From contig NZ_LS483431.1 in assembly GCF_900475935.1 (NCBI RefSeq), forward strand, positions 62,001 to 126,000: a stretch of DNA of 64,000 bases. Reading direction: 5' to 3'. The notes beneath the pieces are model-generated. The model made no database searches, was not told where the DNA came from, and saw nothing but the letters and a program-made list of their open reading frames with translations. Source of the DNA: Campylobacter fetus subsp. fetus. GTDB lineage: Bacteria > Campylobacterota > Campylobacteria > Campylobacterales > Campylobacteraceae. Positions within the stretch are counted from its first letter, which is position 1, and each line of letters begins with the position of its first letter. The position numbers and the translations under genes are program-made. Below, in pieces: positions 54,757 to 63,170 of the stretch.

Positions 54757-55923
54757 ATGAAAAAAAGTACATTTTTGCTTATTTCAATGATCGCTAGTAT
54801 GGCTTTGGCTAATAGCGATACGTTGCAAAGTGCGCTTAAAGACGGTAAATTTAGCGGAGATATCTCCGCTTTTTCAGAAACTCGTCATATAAATGAAGGT
54901 CAAAAAAGCGTTTATTATAATAATACATCGTATATCATAGGTTCTGTTGGCTTAAAATACGAAAGTGATTTTTATAAAAATTTCAAATTCGTAACAGGCT
55001 TTAGAGGTACGGCTCCTCTATACGAAAAAGATAAAAATTATAAAACATTACACGGTACCGGAGATTCCACAGAGAGAATTTACGAAGACGATAGGATGAT
55101 GTTATCAAATTTGTATTTAGAATACAACGCGTATGATACGTCCGTTAAAGTAGGTCGTCAAGAGATGATAACTGACTGGGTCGGTAAGATAAATGACGGA
55201 GTTAGAGTGACAAATAACTCTATCGAAAATTTGACTTTGGACGCTATTTGGACACGCGCTCAAGGTAGAGTTTATATGAAAGAGATGTGGGGCTTTAAAA
55301 GTATAAATAAAGATAACGGCGGACTTTTTAACCTCGGCGGAACTTATAAATTTGATAACGGGCTTGGATTTAAAGCGTACGGTTTGTACGCGGATGAGAT
55401 ATTTTCAGCTTTTGGCGCAAAGATAATCTATGATGGACAAGTAAGCGATGAGCTTGGTGTCGGTGGTACCATTCACTACGCCCAAAGCGACGAAGATAAA
55501 AACAAAGACGATGGTAGCGTTTTTGAAGGATTACTCTATGCTAAATACTTAGATACAAAACTTACTTTAGGATATGTGAAATCAGGTAAAGAGATCGGCT
55601 GGGGGAGTTTAAATACGGCTGGAGATCAAATCGTTCAATTTGAAGAAGGCGATGTAATGTACGAAAGAGACGTTAAGACGTTTTATGCGATGTTATCAAC
55701 AAGCATAGCAGATCTTTCGGTAACTGGTATATTTGGTACGACGGAGTATAAACTTAAGGGCGGCGATGATACGAATTATAGACAAAATGAATTTAGCGCA
55801 TGGCTTAGTTATCCTATAATGAAAAATTTACAAGGACTTTTGATATATGATCAAGTATTTAAAGCTCAAGCGGGATATCCTAGTTTGACTCAAGTCGGCG
55901 TCGGGCTGATTTATAGTTTTTAA
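54757..55923 (+). CDS. Outer-membrane porin of the operon
   Basis: 388 residues: signal peptide KKSTFLLISMIASMALA, then a beta-barrel pattern of alternating strands ending in VGVGLIYSF with C-terminal phenylalanine, the outer-membrane sorting signal. It resembles the Opr/alginate-export-like porins of Campylobacterota. Gap of 12 bp after the lyase gene and 9 bp before the reductase gene. Placement suggests it admits the lyase substrate; selectivity is not readable. Confidence 0.8.
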   Translation: MKKSTFLLISMIASMALANSDTLQSALKDGKFSGDISAFSETRHINEGQKSVYYNNTSYIIGSVGLKYESDFYKNFKFVTGFRGTAPLYEKDKNYKTLHGTGDSTERIYEDDRMMLSNLYLEYNAYDTSVKVGRQEMITDWVGKINDGVRVTNNSIENLTLDAIWTRAQGRVYMKEMWGFKSINKDNGGLFNLGGTYKFDNGLGFKAYGLYADEIFSAFGAKIIYDGQVSDELGVGGTIHYAQSDEDKNKDDGSVFEGLLYAKYLDTKLTLGYVKSGKEIGWGSLNTAGDQIVQFEEGDVMYERDVKTFYAMLSTSIADLSVTGIFGTTEYKLKGGDDTNYRQNEFSAWLSYPIMKNLQGLLIYDQVFKAQAGYPSLTQVGVGLIYSF

Positions 55924-55932
55924 GGAGATTAA

Positions 55933-57486
55933 ATGAATAGTAGAAGAAAATTTTTAGGTAGCTTATGCGCTCTTACATCGGCTGCTGTTTTAAAAGCTAA
56001 TAACTTTAGCGATGAGCAGTTTAAGTGGGACGAAGAATGGGATGTTTTGGTAGTCGGATCGGGATTTGCCGGTACGGCTGCTGCTTGTCAAGCAATCGAT
56101 GAGGGCGTAAAAACATTGCTGATAGATAAAATGCCCGTTCTTGGAGGAAATTCAGCTATAAACGGCGGAGCGTTTGCGGTCGTAAATTCAAAATTTCAAA
56201 AGGTTCGCGGCATAGAGGATTCTTATGAGCTTTACGTAAAAGATATTTTAAAAGCCGGACTTGGGTTAAATAGAATGGATCTAGTGGAAGTTATAGCTAA
56301 AAACGGAAATGACGCTTATGAATATACGTTAAAAAAAGGCGTGTATTACAGAGACGCGCTAGGTCAGTTCGGCGGACATTCTGTTCCAAGAACGATTTGG
56401 CCAGAAATAAACTCGGGCGGCAAGATCACGATACCTTTGCAAGAATACATTATGAAAAGCGGTGGAACGATCAGGACTAGGGTTGTATTAGATGATTTTA
56501 TAAGAAATGATAACGGAAAAATCATCGGAGTAAAAGTTAGGGAAAATTACGACTTTATATTTGATCCTTTAAAAAACGAAGATGATAATAAAAGCGGTAT
56601 CGTGAAATTTTACAAGGTAAATGGCGGAGTCGTTATGGCAACGGGCGGTTTCGCTTATGATGTAAATTTCAGACAAACGGTCGATCCGAAATTAACTGCG
56701 GATCTAGACTGTACGAATCACTATGGTGCAACGGCGTACGCTCTAAAAACTATGATGAGAAACGGCGCTGATACGGTTGATCTAAAATGGATACAACTAG
56801 GACCTTGGGGGAGTCCTGATGAAAAAGGATTTGGTATAGCTCCTGTTTTTGCGATACCTGCTTTTAGTTATGGCGTAATGGTCGATGCAAGAACAGGAAA
56901 AAGATTTGTCAATGAGCTTGCAGATAGAAAAATTCGCTCAGATGCCATTTTAAAAATGCATAAAAATCCAGACGGAAGCATAACTCATCCAGTTGTTATA
57001 TGTGATAGCATCGGCGCACAAGGCACTACAAAAGCAAACGTACAAAGAGGAATAGATAAAAAAGTCATAAGAGTTTTTGATACGCTTAAAGAATTAGCAG
57101 ATTTTTATAAAATTCCTTACGAAGGGCTTAAAAAAACCGTTGATGATTATACGAGGTATTCAAAAAACGGAAAAGACGAAGAGTTTGACAAACCGTTTTT
57201 TAAATTTAACGATATGATCCCGGATCTCACAAAACCGCCTTTTTACGCATGGCAAGCCTTGCCAAAAGTTCATCATACGATGGGCGGAGTGAAAATAGAC
57301 ACCGAAGCTAGAGTTATAGACAAAAACGGAAATATAATCGAAGGGCTTTTTTCTGCCGGAGAAGCAGTCGGCGGACCGCATGGAGCTAGCAGGCTCGGAA
57401 GTTGTGCTATACCTGATTGTTTAGTTTTTGGAAGGATAGCCGGCAAAAACGCTGCTAATCTAGCAAAAAAGGAGAAAAAATGTTAA
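55933..57486 (+). CDS. Tat-exported FAD reductase, fumarate/urocanate-reductase superfamily
   Basis: 517 residues, FccA-like. Twin-arginine leader SRRKFLG at 3-9. FAD loop VVGSGFAG at 40-47. Catalytic residues of the flavocytochrome c family are present: R332 in NELADRK, H447-H448 in KVHHTMGGV and R487 in GASRLGS. The histidine that binds the second carboxylate of fumarate (usually in a HPT motif) is replaced in IQLGPWGSPDE (287-297), so fumarate is not the expected substrate; urocanate, thiourocanate or another enoate fits better. It has no heme or FMN domain of its own. Overlaps the next cytochrome gene by 7 bp. Confidence 0.88.
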   Translation: MNSRRKFLGSLCALTSAAVLKANNFSDEQFKWDEEWDVLVVGSGFAGTAAACQAIDEGVKTLLIDKMPVLGGNSAINGGAFAVVNSKFQKVRGIEDSYELYVKDILKAGLGLNRMDLVEVIAKNGNDAYEYTLKKGVYYRDALGQFGGHSVPRTIWPEINSGGKITIPLQEYIMKSGGTIRTRVVLDDFIRNDNGKIIGVKVRENYDFIFDPLKNEDDNKSGIVKFYKVNGGVVMATGGFAYDVNFRQTVDPKLTADLDCTNHYGATAYALKTMMRNGADTVDLKWIQLGPWGSPDEKGFGIAPVFAIPAFSYGVMVDARTGKRFVNELADRKIRSDAILKMHKNPDGSITHPVVICDSIGAQGTTKANVQRGIDKKVIRVFDTLKELADFYKIPYEGLKKTVDDYTRYSKNGKDEEFDKPFFKFNDMIPDLTKPPFYAWQALPKVHHTMGGVKIDTEARVIDKNGNIIEGLFSAGEAVGGPHGASRLGSCAIPDCLVFGRIAGKNAANLAKKEKKC

Positions 57487-57872
57487 AAATTTTCAAGATA
57501 TTTTTAACTATATGTATCGGACTATCTATAAGCTCTTTTGCCGCAAATTTAGATCTTAATACATTTACGAAAGAAAATTATCCTATAAAGGCTCATCACG
57601 AGAAACTTGGATTTGACTGCAAAAATTGTCACAAAGAAAAAAATCCAAACGAATATAAAGCTCTAAAAACAGATGAGTGTTTGAGCTGCCATAAAAGCTA
57701 CAAACGTTTAGCAGAGAGAAGCGGTCACCTTGGATATGATGATAACATACATAGCAGTCCGCATTATCCTAATATGGATTGCAATAACTGTCATAAATCA
57801 CACAAGTCTTCACAAAATTATTGTGTAATGTGCCATTCGCAAGATGGTATGAAAAAAATATTGGTGCCATAA
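57480..57872 (+). CDS. Small periplasmic tetraheme cytochrome c (FccB-like)
   Basis: 130 residues with a signal peptide and four CxxCH sites (CKNCH, CLSCH, CNNCH, CVMCH). It corresponds to the heme domain that Shewanella flavocytochrome c carries fused to the flavin domain; here it is separate, as in Wolinella FccB. Direct electron donor to the flavoprotein, by inference. Confidence 0.88.
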   Translation: MLKIFKIFLTICIGLSISSFAANLDLNTFTKENYPIKAHHEKLGFDCKNCHKEKNPNEYKALKTDECLSCHKSYKRLAERSGHLGYDDNIHSSPHYPNMDCNNCHKSHKSSQNYCVMCHSQDGMKKILVP

Positions 57873-57878
57873 GGAGAT

Positions 57879-58454
57879 ATGATGAAAAATATTTTTATAA
57901 AAATTTGCATATTTTGTATTTTTGCATTCGTCATATTTTTTGGCGGTAACTCTTTGATACACGCTACAAGCGACGATAAATTTTGTACCGTTTGTCACGA
58001 ATGGATGGATCCTATGGTAGAAGCTTATGGGCAAAGCATTCACGGAGGTGCGAATAATCACGGATTTAAGGCAAGTTGCACTAGTTGCCATTTGCCTAAT
58101 GATAGTTATGTAAAATACGTTTTCAAAAAAGGCTTAAACGGCATCAGCGAAGCTACTCATATGGTTTTTAACGATGCAAAAGAGATGGATTGGCAAGGCA
58201 ATAGAAAAAATCGCGAGGAATTCGTATATGATAGCGGTTGTATAAGTTGCCATCAAACAATTTTAGATATAAACTCAAGCAATCAAAATATCAATGATAT
58301 GCATAATCTATACGCGGCGTCTATTCAAAATAAAGATAAAAAACTAAGTTGCGTAAGCTGTCATAAAACCGTAGGTCATAAAAATTTGGGTAAAATACTG
58401 TATGAGATCAAACATCCGCCTGTCGGAGACTGGGGAGATGAAATAAAAAGATAA
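57879..58454 (+). CDS. NapC/NrfH-type membrane tetraheme cytochrome c (FccC-like)
   Basis: 191 residues: an uncleaved N-terminal membrane anchor (FIKICIFCIFAFVIFF) and four CxxCH motifs (CTVCH, CTSCH, CISCH, CVSCH). Family members oxidise membrane menaquinol and feed periplasmic reductases. Two adjacent ATGs at 57879 and 57882 are possible starts. Completes the quinol-to-flavoprotein chain. Confidence 0.88.
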   Translation: MMKNIFIKICIFCIFAFVIFFGGNSLIHATSDDKFCTVCHEWMDPMVEAYGQSIHGGANNHGFKASCTSCHLPNDSYVKYVFKKGLNGISEATHMVFNDAKEMDWQGNRKNREEFVYDSGCISCHQTILDINSSNQNINDMHNLYAASIQNKDKKLSCVSCHKTVGHKNLGKILYEIKHPPVGDWGDEIKR

Positions 58455-58462
58455 GGAGCCTT

Positions 58463-60082
58463 ATGAAAGAGATATTATACAAAAATAATATCTTTATAAT
58501 ATTTTCTATATTTTTCTTATTGCTTATGATAGGAAATTATTACCTAAATCGCTCATTTGTGAAAGAAGTTCTCACAAATGAGCAGCTTAGTATTTTAAAA
58601 AATTCAAGCGACAAGATACAAGAATGGCTTGAAAATAAAAAAACTAGTCTCAAATTCATTAGTTTGCTTGTCGCAAATTTCGACCATACGAAAGAGCAAA
58701 ATACTATACAAGATATACTTATTAAATCTCAGGAAATAGCAAATTTTTCAAGTACGTACGTCGGATATGAAAACGACACGATGCTTTCTAGCAGAGTATT
58801 TCAAGGTCCAAAAAATTACGCGCCGACGCAAAGACCTTGGTATATAAACACTGTTTTACAAAACGGAATTTACATCACCAAGCCATATCTTGATGCCGGA
58901 CTTAAAATTCCAGTTATATCGATTTGTCAAAGTATAAAACGAGAAAATAAACTACAAGGCGTTATTTGCGGCGTGATATCTTTCGAGAGTATAAAAAATG
59001 AAATTTTAAATTTGAGACTAGAAAACGGATATATATTTTTAATAGACGAAGATCTTAACATCTTACTTCATCCAGATAGCGAAACAGGATTTTCCCAAAC
59101 AAAATTTAATATAGAAAATTTAGATTTTATCAAATCGTTAAGCCATGAAACGCAAAATGAAATTCTAAATTTCAAACCGCTTGAAAACTCAAAATTGATC
59201 TTGGTTACAAAAACGCTAAAAGATAATATATATAACAAAATAAACGAGCAATTTATAATAAATCTTATGATATATGTTATCAGTATTATTTTATTTTTGA
59301 TATTGGCTTACTTTTACAACAAAAGGTTAGAGCGACAATCAAAAATATTTGAAAAAGCAAAAAGAGATTACGAAGTTCTTTTGTTCCAACAAACTAAAAT
59401 GGCGGAGCTCGGTCAGATGATAGCGGCGCTTTCTCATCAGTGGATACAGCCTTTAAATTCACTCGGAATTTTCCTTGGAAATTTGATGCAGTTTAAAAAA
59501 ATGAATAAACTAAGCGATGAAATTTTTTATGACAATATCACTAGATCTTTACAAAATATAGATTATATGTCAAAAACTATGGATATGTTTAAGAACTTTT
59601 ATAAGATTGAAAAAAACGTTCAAGAATTTGATATACAAAAAGCGATAAACGATACGGTATGTGTTCTTTTTCCGGTAAAATCAACGATAGATATCAAAGT
59701 TACCATAGCAAAAGGCGTTACGCCGATGTGTAAAAATTATATAAATGAATTTAAACAGATAACTGCTTGTTTGATCCAAAATTCAAAACAAATTTTACAA
59801 AATAGTAAAAACAAAAAAAGAACCAGAATAGTAGTTAATATAAAACAAACTCAAACTCATTTTGTTATCAGAGTTATCGACAACGGTGATGGAATAGCTC
59901 AAAATTTCAAAGACGATCTTTTCACTCCTTTTATGAGTACGAAAGGCAGCTCCGGACTTGGTTTGTATATATCAAAATTGATAGCAAATAAAAAATGCGG
60001 CGGAGATCTATATGTAAGCAGATATCAAAATCCGACTATTTTTACGCTAACTATACTAAAAAAGGTAAAAGATGATAGATGA
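58463..60082 (+). CDS. Sensor histidine kinase with periplasmic dCache domain
   Basis: 539 residues: transmembrane helix near 10-27, periplasmic double-Cache domain, second helix near 265-285, dimerisation domain with phospho-histidine in ALSHQWIQPLN, and ATPase motifs NGDGIAQNF and GSSGLGLYISK. The Cache domain has the amino-acid-sensor spacing Y-x4-R-x-W-Y (YAPTQRPWY) and a Y-x-D eighteen and twenty residues after the R. The usual ammonium-binding Asp in the later GVICGVISF strand is replaced by a hydrophobic residue. Overlaps the response regulator by 11 bp. Confidence 0.9.
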   Translation: MKEILYKNNIFIIFSIFFLLLMIGNYYLNRSFVKEVLTNEQLSILKNSSDKIQEWLENKKTSLKFISLLVANFDHTKEQNTIQDILIKSQEIANFSSTYVGYENDTMLSSRVFQGPKNYAPTQRPWYINTVLQNGIYITKPYLDAGLKIPVISICQSIKRENKLQGVICGVISFESIKNEILNLRLENGYIFLIDEDLNILLHPDSETGFSQTKFNIENLDFIKSLSHETQNEILNFKPLENSKLILVTKTLKDNIYNKINEQFIINLMIYVISIILFLILAYFYNKRLERQSKIFEKAKRDYEVLLFQQTKMAELGQMIAALSHQWIQPLNSLGIFLGNLMQFKKMNKLSDEIFYDNITRSLQNIDYMSKTMDMFKNFYKIEKNVQEFDIQKAINDTVCVLFPVKSTIDIKVTIAKGVTPMCKNYINEFKQITACLIQNSKQILQNSKNKKRTRIVVNIKQTQTHFVIRVIDNGDGIAQNFKDDLFTPFMSTKGSSGLGLYISKLIANKKCGGDLYVSRYQNPTIFTLTILKKVKDDR

Positions 60083-60760
60083 AAATATACTTAAAAAACT
60101 AAAAAATATATCGGTTTTGCTTGTTGAAGATGATGAAAATACAAGATTTGCCATAACTCAATCCTTGCAGTTTTATTGCAAAAAAATAGACGTCGCAAGC
60201 GACGGGCTTGAAGGATTTGACAAATTTTTTAAAGATAATTTTGATATCGTAGTTACTGATATAAATTTACCGAATTTAAACGGTCTTGAGATGCTAGATG
60301 AGATTAAAAAAGAGCCCCGCATGTAGCATCTATCATAATCACATCGTACGATACAAGCGAAAATATACTTGCAAGTATCGAGCTTGGGGCGTACAATTAT
60401 CTTAGAAAACCTTTTAAAATCGAAGAGCTTCAAATAACTATTTTAATGGCTACAAAAAATTTATACGACAATAAAATATCCTTAAAAGACGACTATGAAT
60501 ATGACCTAGCTTCAAAAACGCTCTACAAAGACGGCGATATGATCTCATTTACAAAAATAGAATCAAAACTTCTGTATCTGCTTGTAAGCAATATCGATAA
60601 AATAGTAAGTTACGAGATGATCGAAAATTTCGTATGGGGCGATAAGGCGATGAGTAGCGAAGCCTTGCGTATGGTAATCAAAAAGATAAGATTAAAAACC
60701 ACAAACGATATCATCGAAAATATTTCGGGTGTCGGATATAGAGTCATATCAAAGAAGTAA
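60072..60760 (+). pseudogene. OmpR-family response regulator, frameshifted
   Basis: The receiver domain (VLLVEDDENTRF; phospho-Asp in VVTDINLPNLNG) runs to a stop at 60324-60326. From 60320 another frame continues exactly where the receiver should: HVASIIITSYDTSEN, LGAYNYLRKPF, then a winged-helix DNA-binding domain ending GVGYRVISKK. One base is missing in the CCCC run at 60315-60318; a fifth C would restore a protein of about 229 residues. Could be a real mutation or an assembly error. Cognate regulator of the kinase by overlap. Confidence 0.85.
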
Positions 60761-60804
60761 ATTTAAACTCGGTGTTATAAATTTGATTGGTTTTAGGAAT
60801 TTTA

Positions 60805-60892
60805 TGGCGGACAGAGAGGGATTTGAACCCTCGAAAGCTTACACCTTACACGCGTTCCAGGCATGCTCCTTCAGCCGCTCGGACATCTATCC
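60805..60892 (-). tRNA. tRNA-Ser(GGA)
   Basis: Minus-strand 88 nt with a seven-pair acceptor (GGATAGA with TCTGTCC, one G-U), D-arm, anticodon loop CTGGAAC giving GGA (60856-60858), long variable arm of the serine type, TTCAAAT T-loop, discriminator G and encoded CCA (60805-60807). Confidence 0.95.
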
Positions 60893-60905
60893 ATTGAATC
60901 TTATG

Positions 60906-60911
60906 ATTATA
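60906..60911 (-). promoter_or_regulatory. -10 box for tRNA-Ser
   Basis: TATAAT on the minus strand, 13 bp before the mature tRNA 5' end. Confidence 0.55.
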
Positions 60912-60944
60912 TAGTAATTTAGCTTAAATTTAAAATAGAACTCT

Positions 60945-61003
60945 GAAAGAAACCGCCCACTTTTCAGTGAGCGCTTTACAAAAAGGAGGTTATTTGTTTA
61001 GGA
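60945..61003 (-). ncRNA. Candidate small RNA with anti-Shine-Dalgarno motifs
   Basis: On the minus strand, TATAAT (61015-61010) could start a transcript near 61003. The RNA would begin AACUCCUAAAC, contain ACCUCCUUUU (60990-60981), then fold CGCUCACU-GAAA-AGUGGGCG (60973-60954; one G-U) followed by GUUUCUUU, a good terminator. About 59 nt. No open frame. Predicted only from these elements. Confidence 0.4.
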
Positions 61004-61170
61004 GTTGACATTATATTCTTGAATTTTTAATATTAAATTAATGTAACGTTAAGATTATAATTTAAAACATTAATTTATTGCCATATTGTTTCAAATTTTA
61101 TAACTATTCTATCCGCTAAAATAGTTTTTATTAAGTTTTCGCTATAATCGTCTTAAAAAAGGAGACTTTT

Positions 61171-61647
61171 ATGCTGACGCATTTAAATGAGCAAAATCTT
61201 CCAAAGATGGTTGATGTCGGTCTTAAAGATGTTACTAGGCGAGTAGCTGTTGCTAGTGGAGCGATAAAAATGTCTTTAGAGGCGTACAGCGCCATTAAAC
61301 AAAATACGGGTAAAAAAGGTCCGGTACTTCAAACAGCAGTAGTAGCAGCTGTTTTAGGAGCTAAAAAAACCAGCGATTTAATTCCTATGTGCCACCCTTT
61401 GCCTATAAACTCTATTAATATAAATATAGAAGATTTGGAAGAGCTTCCAGGGTTTAAGCTCGAAGCTACAGTGATTACAGATGGAAAAACTGGAGTAGAA
61501 ATGGAAGCATTAACCAGTGTTAGCGTTGGACTTCTTACTATTTATGATATGATAAAAGCTATCGATAAATCTATGGAAATAATCTTTATAAGATTAGATA
61601 TCAAAAGCGGCGGGAAAAGTGGAGATTATAGGAGAAAAAATGGCTAA
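61171..61647 (+). CDS. moaC: Cyclic pyranopterin monophosphate synthase MoaC
   Basis: 158 residues. Second step of molybdenum cofactor synthesis. [17 protein letters not shown] and the MCHPLPI substrate block plus [20 protein letters not shown] are diagnostic. AAGGAG precedes the ATG. Needed for molybdo- and tungsto-enzymes such as formate dehydrogenase and nitrate reductase. Overlaps the DUF493 gene by 8 bp. Confidence 0.96.
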   Translation: MLTHLNEQNLPKMVDVGLKDVTRRVAVASGAIKMSLEAYSAIKQNTGKKGPVLQTAVVAAVLGAKKTSDLIPMCHPLPINSININIEDLEELPGFKLEATVITDGKTGVEMEALTSVSVGLLTIYDMIKAIDKSMEIIFIRLDIKSGGKSGDYRRKNG

Positions 61648-61903
61648 TGTATGTGATTTTAATGAAAAACCAGAGATAGTTTATCCGATTTTTTGGGAGT
61701 ATAAAATTATTTTAGATAAAGACTCTGATGAAAAAAATTTGGTAAAAGAGTGTGTTGGAAACAGAAATTATACGCTTGATTTTTCTAAAAATAGCGCAGA
61801 GGGCAAATTTAAAAGTTTTAATCTTGCTGTTTTAGTAAATAGCGATGAAGAAAGATTGGAGCTTTTTAGCCTGCTTAAAAGATATTCAAAGTTCGTTTTA
61901 TAA
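61640..61903 (+). CDS. DUF493 (YbeD-like) family protein
   Basis: 87 residues from the ATG at 61640, which has GGAGA six bases upstream; an upstream ATG at 61619 is less likely. [21 protein letters not shown] and [11 protein letters not shown] fit the small ferredoxin-like fold of DUF493. Function unknown. Confidence 0.8.
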   Translation: MANVCDFNEKPEIVYPIFWEYKIILDKDSDEKNLVKECVGNRNYTLDFSKNSAEGKFKSFNLAVLVNSDEERLELFSLLKRYSKFVL

Positions 61904-61912
61904 GGAGATACT

Positions 61913-63088
61913 ATGAATTTAAAAGTGGTAATAGAGCAAAATTTAAATAACGATAATCTTGAAAACATTATCAAAAAAGAGATATTTAAATTTGCAAAAG
62001 ATAGTTTTTTGGGACTTAGTTATGAGGAGAAATTAGAACGTTCTAAATCTTGCTTTAGTGAGATTTGTTCTTGTTTGAATGAGTTTGAACTTTTAAATCC
62101 TAAATTCGTAAATGCAGCCGTAGAATCTCTAAATAGGGCAATTGCTTACGAATCTGAGCAGTATCTATACAAGATAATATATGAAAGAGATAAATTAAAA
62201 AAGCAAATTATAGATCAAAAAGATCGGATAAGAGCTATTACGACGCTAAATTGTAAAAACATAGAAAATTATATATGTAAAACGGATTTTAAAAACAAAG
62301 ATCAAATTTCAAAAGTTTTGAACGATAGATTGCTTTATGACACTCAGATGCTCGGTATCTTAAAAGAGACTACCGAATCTGCTTTTTTGACTACTATAGA
62401 GATGGGCGATGATGTTGAAGACACTGCGTATGAAATCGCTAAAAATATAGTTTATTTGGCTATAAATGAGGGGGATTTTACAAAAGAAAGATTTATAAAT
62501 ATCGCAAGAGTCGTGATAAAAAGTGCCGCTAGCATTGCAAATGAGAGTAAAATTTATGCAAAAGAGCTTGTTAAAAGCGCGATAAATGGCAGCAACGACG
62601 GCATTTCAAAAGCTATTGAAAAGTTTAAAGACGAGCTTAAATTTGCTCCGGACGAGATAGGAGATAGTTTAAATTATAGTGCAAAAGAGCTTATGAAAAT
62701 AGAAGAAGATTTTATAATTCTATTAAAAGATATATCTTTAAGCGTGAATGAACCGGCTTCCATCATAGTAGCAGAAGTTTTGCAAAGCGACTATGATTCG
62801 TATTTTGCTAGACTAAGAAGAATTTCAGCTGAAACAAGAGAACAGATAATGGATAAGATAGATGAGATTAGCCATAAAAGATTTAAATTAACGGGTGATT
62901 TAAACATAGATGAGAGGATTTCAAATTTAAAAAAAGAGATTGGCGAGTTAGAGAAAAAAGCCAGTCAAAAATTAACTCAGATAAAAAGTCTTCAAACATT
63001 TGAAAATGCAAAAACAGAAGCAAAAAAACTTGGAGATAGAGTTTATGAAGCCGCAAAAAATCTGATAGATTCGGCAAAGAAAAAGTAG
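61913..63088 (+). CDS. Large helical hypothetical protein
   Basis: 391 residues, not recognised; no signal peptide or membrane segment. Almost all helix: amphipathic repeats (DTAYEIAKNIVYLAINEGDF, FINIARVVIKSAASIANES, YAKELVKSAINGS) in the middle and a coiled coil at the end (ISNLKKEIGELEKKASQKL). AAGGAGATA precedes the ATG, 9 bp after the DUF493 gene. The C-terminal part resembles apolipoprotein-like or phasin-like amphipathic helices; membrane association is a guess. Confidence 0.7.
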   Translation: MNLKVVIEQNLNNDNLENIIKKEIFKFAKDSFLGLSYEEKLERSKSCFSEICSCLNEFELLNPKFVNAAVESLNRAIAYESEQYLYKIIYERDKLKKQIIDQKDRIRAITTLNCKNIENYICKTDFKNKDQISKVLNDRLLYDTQMLGILKETTESAFLTTIEMGDDVEDTAYEIAKNIVYLAINEGDFTKERFINIARVVIKSAASIANESKIYAKELVKSAINGSNDGISKAIEKFKDELKFAPDEIGDSLNYSAKELMKIEEDFIILLKDISLSVNEPASIIVAEVLQSDYDSYFARLRRISAETREQIMDKIDEISHKRFKLTGDLNIDERISNLKKEIGELEKKASQKLTQIKSLQTFENAKTEAKKLGDRVYEAAKNLIDSAKKK

Positions 63089-63116
63089 AATATCAGAGTC
63101 AAATTTAGATAAATTT

Positions 63117-63155
63117 AACTATAAAGGCAGTAAAAAACTGCTTTTATAGTTGTTT
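63117..63155. terminator. Bidirectional terminator
   Basis: AACTATAAAGGCAGT (63117-63131) with ACTGCTTTTATAGTT (63137-63151), fifteen pairs including one G-U, then GTTTTG. Serves the convergent helical protein and DUF411 genes. Confidence 0.8.
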
Positions 63156-63170
63156 TGTTCCAAATTTAGA

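Noticed and set aside
55933-57486. Periplasmic fumarate reductase
   Set aside because: The second-carboxylate histidine motif is absent and a lyase is cotranscribed; the neighbouring Dcu gene at the window end is 6 kb away on the other strand.
60315-60318. Poly-C tract as a phase-variation switch in the response regulator
   Set aside because: Four Cs is too short for slipped-strand variation as seen in Campylobacter contingency genes; a fixed mutation or a sequencing error is more likely.
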